Positions 57,226 to 64,000 of a stretch of DNA of 64,000 nt are shown here, piece after piece. Under the pieces are notes generated by a model. The model was not told the DNA's origin, made no database searches, and saw nothing but the letters and a program-made list of their open reading frames with translations. How positions within the stretch are numbered: the first letter of the stretch is position 1; every line of letters starts with the position of its first letter. The stretch lies in the NCBI GenBank assembly GCA_951804985.1, contig OX638132.1, forward strand, positions 104,998,526-105,062,525, given 5' to 3'. A program made the translations under genes and the position numbers. The stretch comes from Dryomyza anilis. Taxonomy: Eukaryota; Arthropoda; Insecta; Diptera; Dryomyzidae.

Positions 57226-58760
57226 TTTAGTCACTAAAATTTTAAACCAACGCACAACCATTCGTCAATCCGTCACTGACAGCAGCCGAATGTCAGCCTG
57301 CAGGCGCCTGTTAAAAATCAATCAAAACATATTGCACAAATTTAAAAGATTAATAAATTATTTTTTATAAGAATCGCATATTTATTTAACCTCAATTTGC
57401 GTCAGCGACACGCAGCATAATTGCAAACGACTCAAATGCAATTTGGCGCAAACACTTTAAGCCAAGTGCGATTATAATTAAGCGATAAGCGATGGCCGCA
57501 CTACGGCTTTATTAGCCAGCAACACAGCCACGGCAGCAGCAATATTAGCACCATGTAACAGCAGCCATGCGTCGTGGTCTGTTGGCCACAAACACGACGG
57601 CTGGCAATTGGCAATTGCGCTGCCAAACATGGTTTAAGCCGGGTTAAATAAATAAATCAATTGCAGGCGCTGCTACTCTGCACAGCTGATTAAAATGTAA
57701 TTAAGCGCAGGGCTGCAACACGGCAAACACGTGACAAAATTAATTAAAATTCCACAGGAAAACTTTGTGACTGACGGACGCACTGGACGGCATGCAATGG
57801 GATTTGAGTGACGCAGGAATTCGACTGCACTTGTTGCATTGGGTTTTTTGGATTTTTTTATTTTTGAATTTTTTATTGCTGTTCGAATGCCATTCGATTC
57901 GAATTCAATTGCATCCATTGTCAAGTGTGTTGCTGCGCATGCGCGCCATTAAAATGTCTATTTAATGGCCGAAGACATGTCAGACGCGACATAAATGTCA
58001 ACGTTGTATTTTGTAACATTTCTAGATATTCTGCTCGTTCTTCTTGTTGTTTTTGTTGTAGGTGTCAAGCTGTCTGGCATAATTCCCTGAAATTAGAATT
58101 GTAAATATTTTGTAATTATTTTCCAGAAAAGTTCTGGGTGATTTATGCCCAAAGTTCGAGTCGAATTTGTTTGGGATGCATTAATATAAGGAAATCGTTG
58201 CGGTGACGTCGTGTCTGGCAAATCGTGTTGCAACTCTTTATAATAATTATTATGATTTTTATTTGAATTTGTTCTTGTTATCCATATTACGTATGCAGGT
58301 TATGAGTTCTGACAGAATGCGTTACGTTATTCCAAGGAATCATGTGCGGGTTCGTTGCTGCAGTCTTTTGTTTCTTCCCCCGTAACATTTGAATTATTAT
58401 TTTGTGACATATTTCAATTTGAATAAAATATTAGACATTCAAGCGGAAAATGTTATGAATTAGTTGTGGTTCGTGTTGTTAAATTTTAATTTTAAATGAT
58501 TTAATTCAGTTATTGCTTGAGTTCAACTCTGAAATGCATTTTTACTTCCTCTGCAACCACTCAACGCGTTGATTTAAAATGCAACGCAGCACAATGCATA
58601 AAGTGTTCATTCGTAAGCCTAATAACTGCGCAGACAATTTGTTTTTAACCTAGCGAACGTGCGCAAAATGTGCCACAATCTGGCAACGCTGGTTATTACT
58701 AGTGCTGTTCAAAAAATAGGCATAAAATATATTTGTCTTTGCCAACATTCGATGAAATCC
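57226..58760. other. Unassigned DNA with GC-richer patches
   Basis: 57240-57960 is moderately GC-rich (AGCAGCAATATTAGC, CACGGCAGCAGC). No gene recognised. Confidence 0.45.
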
Positions 58761-59150
58761 GCCTACTTTGACCCCTCTACGACGCTCCGTTTGGAAGATA
58801 TGAGGGTTTTAAGAAAAACTTGAGTAAACAGCCGATTTCTCCAGGACCACTGGACCGAATTTAATGAATTTTGCAGAAAATAATCTACTTTGAAATCACT
58901 ATAAAATGAAATTACTATACTTTGATATAGAAGAATTGAGAAATTTCATTTTCAAAAATCGATTTTAAAAATTCCAAAAAAAGCGCATACTTTGACCCTT
59001 CTACGACGCTGCGTTTGGAAGAAATGAAGGTTTTAAGAAAAACTTGAGTAATCTGACAATTACTCCAGGACCACTGGACCGAATTTAATGAATTTTGCAG
59101 AAAATAATCTACTTTGAAATCACTATAAAATGAGCCTACTTTGCGACGCG
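58761..59150 (+). repeat. Direct tandem duplication, units of 224 and 149 bp
   Basis: The unit begins GCCTACTTTGACCCCTCTAC then GACGCTCCGTTTGGAAG and ends AAATCACTATAAAATGA. The first copy (58761) has an extra stretch of about 75 bases (GAAATTACTATACTTTGATA...) missing from the second (58985). A third partial start, GCCTACTTTGCGACG, lies at 59134 and is cut by the next element. Confidence 0.85.
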
Positions 59151-59158
59151 TCTTTATA

Positions 59159-59496
59159 AAGGGTTTTTCAATAAGAGCGCTACAAAAGTTTTTTCAAGGG
59201 TTTTTCAGCAGGGACGCTACAAAAGTAGAGTGACAGGGACAGCAAACGACGCCATATTTCTCGCCGTTCTTTTGACATTTCTCTTCAGTACGGTTTGCCA
59301 TTTCATGATGGAAAGATATACGAGCCAACATCGAGTCGAAATTATTAAAATTTACCACCGAAATTCGAATTTGTATATCTTTCCATAATGAAATGGCAAA
59401 CCTTACTGAAGAGAAATGTCAAAAGAGCAGCAAGAAATATGGCGTCGTTTGCTGTCCCTGTCGCTCTACTTTTGTAGCGTCCATGTTAAAAAACCC
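59159..59496. mobile_element. Fold-back derivative of the mariner/Tc1 family
   Basis: The outer left end AAGGGTTTTTCAATAAGAGC is followed after about 37 bp by a second end, AAGGGTTTTTCAGCAGGGAC, and the right end is the inverted counterpart (GGACGCTACAAAAG). The interior is a near palindrome: transposase 5' sequence (ATGGAAAGATATACGAGCC...) is met by its inverse (TTTGTATATCTTTCCAT). TA flanks both sides. It therefore consists of one left end plus two inverted right ends. It cannot encode transposase. Confidence 0.85.
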
Positions 59497-60741
59497 TATA
59501 TGAAAGAAATACGAAATTATATTTTCAAAATCGTCCAAAAATTGCTGTAATTTTAAAGACAGATTTTCGGCATGAAATTGAGAAGTTGACCAAATTGATA
59601 AATTGGTTACTTGGTTAAAACCCCGTCACTGACGCAACTAAAACCAACCAACTCATGCAGACAAAATTAATGCATTTTGCAAATATTAGCCAAAGCAATA
59701 AAGCAGTTACCACGTCTCGAAAAAAATAGTGGTTCCACAAAAAAACCACCTCAGTTAATTAATTTTTAAACGCCTCTAACATAACAAGCAACAACTGCAT
59801 TTGCTGTTTTCTGTCTAGCAGTCTGTCTAACTGTCTGTCTCTCTATATGTCTGTCTATATATTGCTGACCATATGAATGTCTGTCATCGAAATGTTGTTG
59901 CGTTTGCAGTCGTTAAAACGGCATTAAATCATTAAAATTATAAAATCAAGTTGAAATGGCGTCAATTCGAAAGTGACCCAAATCTGTGGCGGTGCCGATG
60001 CCGATGCCGGGCCGGAGCTTCTGCCTTGGAACTGCCTGCGTTTTCAGACATCATTTAAATTAATATCGCCGCTTATTTAAATGCTTATGACTTAAGTTGC
60101 TGATAATTAAATCTGTTGCTGGCTGCATTTGACTGGCGGCTTAAACTCGTGGCAGCGACAGTGATTTTATTGCTAATAAAAAACTGCCTGTTTGTTTCTA
60201 TTAAGCCTTTAAGTCGTTGGTAATGCGACGTGTTAAACGGTTTTTAAATAAATTTCATATTAAAATTAAACTTGAGGAAATCGTTGCTATGTATATTGAA
60301 AATGTGAATTCGGAATTGGGAAGTGAAAAGCGAAAACTCATAAATTTTCTGATTATGTCAGTGGGTGTGAATACTGTGTCATGTTAAACATTGTTGCTCG
60401 GTGGTCTTTTGGTCGATTTTTTTAGTATTTTTAATAAAATACTTATTTTACGATTATATTTTTTATATGAATACTAAATATTTAATTATAATTAAAAACA
60501 AGACACATTTGGCATGGTAATACCATCAATGAGTTAAATTTCAGTCAAAAAACCAACACAAAAATGGGTTGTAAAAGCAGGATTAAAATACTGGCTTTAT
60601 TCAACTTCCATTTAAAAACGCATTTCAATTCAATCGAATTTAATTTTTGGTGTTTAAGATTTCGATTTTTAAATATATGAATTAAAGACTCCAGTGGAAG
60701 AAACGGGTACAATATGTAGGTTGTAGTATAGGGTATATATT
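59497..60741. other. Unassigned DNA
   Basis: A short CTGTCTGTCTAAC-type run lies at 59815-59855 and a GC-richer patch at 59930-60180 (CGATGCCGATGCCGGGCC). No gene. Confidence 0.45.
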
Positions 60742-60918
60742 CCCATTCGTATCGATATCGTTACGAGATAATTGTGAGTAGATGGAGAAATCACACGATA
60801 TCGGACCCGTTCGATACCGAGCGTCAAATTGGACATAGATGGTAGGTAGATATCGGAACGTTCTGTCGGTGTTTTCTCGATACGATAAATTTTTCGAAAT
60901 CGGAACGATATCAAACAA
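60742..60918 (+). mobile_element. ATCGATATCG-rich short element, copy 5 (partial)
   Basis: Has CCATTCGTATCGATATCG, GTTACGAGATAATTGTGAG, GATATCGGACCCGTTCG and GATGGTAGGTAGATATCGG in family order, then stops; the second half is absent. Minus-strand open frames through it are chance. Confidence 0.65.
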
Positions 60919-60969
60919 AACGAGTTGGGAAAGTTAGGTCACATGGGTAAGTTCGGTCACATGGGGCGG

Positions 60970-61784
<815 letters not shown>

Positions 61785-62301
61785 AATTTTACGCAGAAGA
61801 ATTCTACGTGGAAGAATTCTATGGGAAAGAATGGTCTGGGCAATAATTGTCTTTTAGAAAAGTTGTTTTGTGGGAGAATTATTTTTCTTCAATATATTAA
61901 AATATTTTAGTTTCGAGCAGAAATTAGGCAGTTTTTAACAATGTTAGTTTAAACCTATTATAATCTTAGTTATATTAAACGCATCTTATAATTAAACGAC
62001 ATCACAGGCAAATATCAACGATTTATCGCGTATTTTTCTTATTTTGCACAGCTAATAAATTTATGCAAAAATTTGGTATATCAAGAAATTGAGAATATGC
62101 GACGACGAGGAACAGAGATCGTTGTCGGACAGTGTATAGAGAGAGTGCAATTCAAATTTTTGAGGAAATTGTTCGTCAAAAACATAAAGATTTAAACGTA
62201 ATTTAAACGACCAACATAGGACGTTTAAACTCATTTGTAAAACTGGCCATTAATCTCTTTCTAAGAAAAGGTCCATATACTGCTTTGAAAATACCAACCT
62301 G
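61785..62301. other. Unassigned AT-rich DNA
   Basis: Traces of the GAATTCTACGTGGAAGAATTC and GACAATT-type words. No gene. Confidence 0.45.
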
Positions 62302-62812
62302 CACAGAAAAAAAAAATAATCGACGTAAATATAACAACCGATATTAATTGCATTCATTAATCAATCCAGCAATTAAATTCACTAATTTAATGAAAACATT
62401 TGCTATTCTTCGTTATACAGGGTATTTCTTTCATCGATGTCAATAATTCAGGATATGACTCAAAAAATAAGAAAATGTAAAATAAAATGATGTCCTATTT
62501 TGCACCTTGTTTAAGATACAGGGTGTTTAGTAAATGCATATTACTGACATAACCTAGTCAAGAAAATTGGTTATAAAGTATAAAATGGTGATAATGAATA
62601 ACAAATTTGTGTTAGTCCGCAGTTTTAGCAAATATAATTGCTGAAAATGCGCCGACTAATTAATTTGCTGTATTGACGTACAAATATTCAAAGAATTTAA
62701 CAAAGAATTCGTGAATATCATTAAATTAGTGAATTTTATTGCTGGATTGATTTATGAATGCAATTAATATCGGTTGCTATATTTACGTCGATTGATGTTT
62801 TTTTCTGAGTGT
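62302..62812. mobile_element. 511-bp fold-back MITE with about 95-bp inverted repeats
   Basis: The left end is CACAGAAAAAAAAAATAATC, then CGACGTAAATATAACAACCG; the right end, reverse complemented, is CACTCAGAAAAAAACATCAA, then CGACGTAAATATAGCAACCG. The arms stay similar for about 95 bases through AATCAATCCAGCAATAAAAT. The ends belong to the CACTCAG class seen at 8834. No coding. Confidence 0.85.
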
Positions 62813-64000
62813 GTGTTTGTCGTAATATCTCTGAAATATTTCTGAAAATGCAAACACATGTGGAGTTTGTATCAAATGCTGCATATTAACTATCAGAAAC
62901 CAAAATATGCCGGAAATCTACTATAAAAATTCCACAAAATTTGACAATCCATTTCTAAAATCTTTCATTTATCTGTGTGTTTGCCGGATATATGCCCGAA
63001 ATATCCTGAAATATAACACAAATGTTATCTCTCGTAGACTAACCTAATGCGGGCATTTTTTTTTCAAATATTTTAACCTAAAAAAGGCAAAGTTTGTTCT
63101 AGTAGTAAATATACGGATCATCTTAAAAATACGTCGAGAGTCTACCTTTACATTTCCATAGTTCCTTTATCAGTATATTTTATTTAAATCTGTCCTAAAA
63201 ACTTTAAAAAATAACAGAAATGTGGTTTCGGGTAAATTTAATTTTTTTCAGCAGCTGTTTTCAATGTCTATTTTTCGTAGCTAAATATTTTCGGTATAAC
63301 TTTACAATTTCTACACATTTAGTTTTAACGCTCATTTTCACTACAAATATTACTTAAATTAAATTCTGTCATTATTATGCCAAATAATGCCGCACAGTCA
63401 AAAATCTCCCTCAAATCAACCATTCTCATTCTGCCGTTTGTCTGCCAATTGACTGCAACATCATTGCCTCAATCATGCCTTGCATTTTGTCGCCAAAGAG
63501 TAGCGAAATTTATGAAATATATTCTTGAAAAATTCGCAGAATAAAATTCAAATTTGACTAAAGCTTCATTAAAATTGCAATGCCATGGGGTTTTATGCAA
63601 GGCAAATCCTTTGCAGCGACTACATAGAAAAAAACAAGCGACGTAAATATACACACAGAAAAATCCACCTTTGGCGTCAGGTTGGAAGAATGAAAAAGTT
63701 AGTTGTACCAACATACTTCATTCTGTTAAATCGAAATATTAGTTTATTATTCTAAAACAGATCGAAATTGGTTGCAGAACAAACTACAACTCTTTTTATT
63801 TTGACAATAACAACCGACTAAGCGGTTAAGAGAACCGAATAAGTTGGTTGGGCAACCATAAATAATTATATACCATTAACTGATCTATCAACGAAATATT
63901 TGAGTTCTATTGTATTTAGCAAACACATTCGCTAAAAATGTGATTTATTTCAAAAATTATACAAATTTAGAACTTTGAATATATCTGTGGCTATATGAAA
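62813..64000. other. Unassigned AT-rich DNA with a fragment of the CACTCAG class
   Basis: At 63625-63665 the words ACATAGAAAAAAACAAGCGACGTAAATA and ACACACAGAAAAATCC resemble the terminal sequence of the 62.3-kb element, suggesting a truncated copy or another element extending past the window. No gene. Confidence 0.45.

Overview
The window looks like non-coding chromosomal DNA from a fly (Diptera, probably a higher brachyceran). The evidence is strong AT-richness with scattered GC-richer islands, no operon-like coding, and repeat families typical of flies: (GTCT)n-containing elements bounded by TATACCCTACAC-type ends, a degenerate mariner/Tc1-type copy, Jockey/I-like and RTE-like LINE remnants, LTR fragments and many small terminal-inverted-repeat elements. 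The species was not identified. No protein-coding gene could be assigned with confidence. Nearly all open frames of 60-135 codons are what AT-rich DNA, microsatellites or GC islands produce by chance.

Layout: 1-7.1 kb holds AT-rich sequence, a possible acidic-peptide exon (2.12-2.22 kb, minus), two copies of an ATCGATATCG-rich short element around a three-unit tandem repeat, then a GC-rich island (5.4-7.1 kb) that could be regulatory or 5' non-coding. 7.6-14.9 kb holds a 21-22 bp minisatellite, two oppositely oriented solo LTRs (one carrying a 201-bp hAT-type MITE with a perfect 8-bp target duplication, the other showing the empty site), a CACTCAG-type MITE, an internally deleted mariner/Tc1 copy, a GGGTAAAGTGGGAAA repeat and a (CTGT)n element. 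17.5-24.5 kb holds a CACTCAG-bounded segment, a hAT-like element with inward TGTCGAAA arrays, a candidate two-exon small secreted acidic protein (21.20-21.43 kb, minus), CCGGAACC and ACACG motif arrays and another ATCGATATCG element.

26.9-33.4 kb holds another CCGGAACC array, a 1-kb satellite of a 19-bp palindromic unit (repeated at 57 kb), a GC-rich block open on both strands, a T-rich strand-asymmetric block and two MITEs sharing TATCGTCG termini. 35.6-40.3 kb is a nested transposon graveyard: LINE A interrupted by LINE B, itself carrying a 117-bp MITE, then a second LINE A copy between two direct copies of a tRNA-like (SINE-like) repeat. 41.4-46 kb has a 60-bp tandem hairpin repeat and an old degenerate tandem array. 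48.4-64 kb has fold-back elements (48.4, 59.2 and 62.3 kb), a 3-kb segment with hAT-like ends, tandem duplications and two more TATACCCTACAC-type elements.

The picture is an intergenic or large-intron landscape: GC-richer islands that may be conserved regulatory DNA or small exons, separated by layers of transposon insertions. The most biologically interesting leads are the two acidic Cys-containing minus-strand frames, the hAT-like elements with dense subterminal motif arrays, and the palindromic satellite found at two loci.
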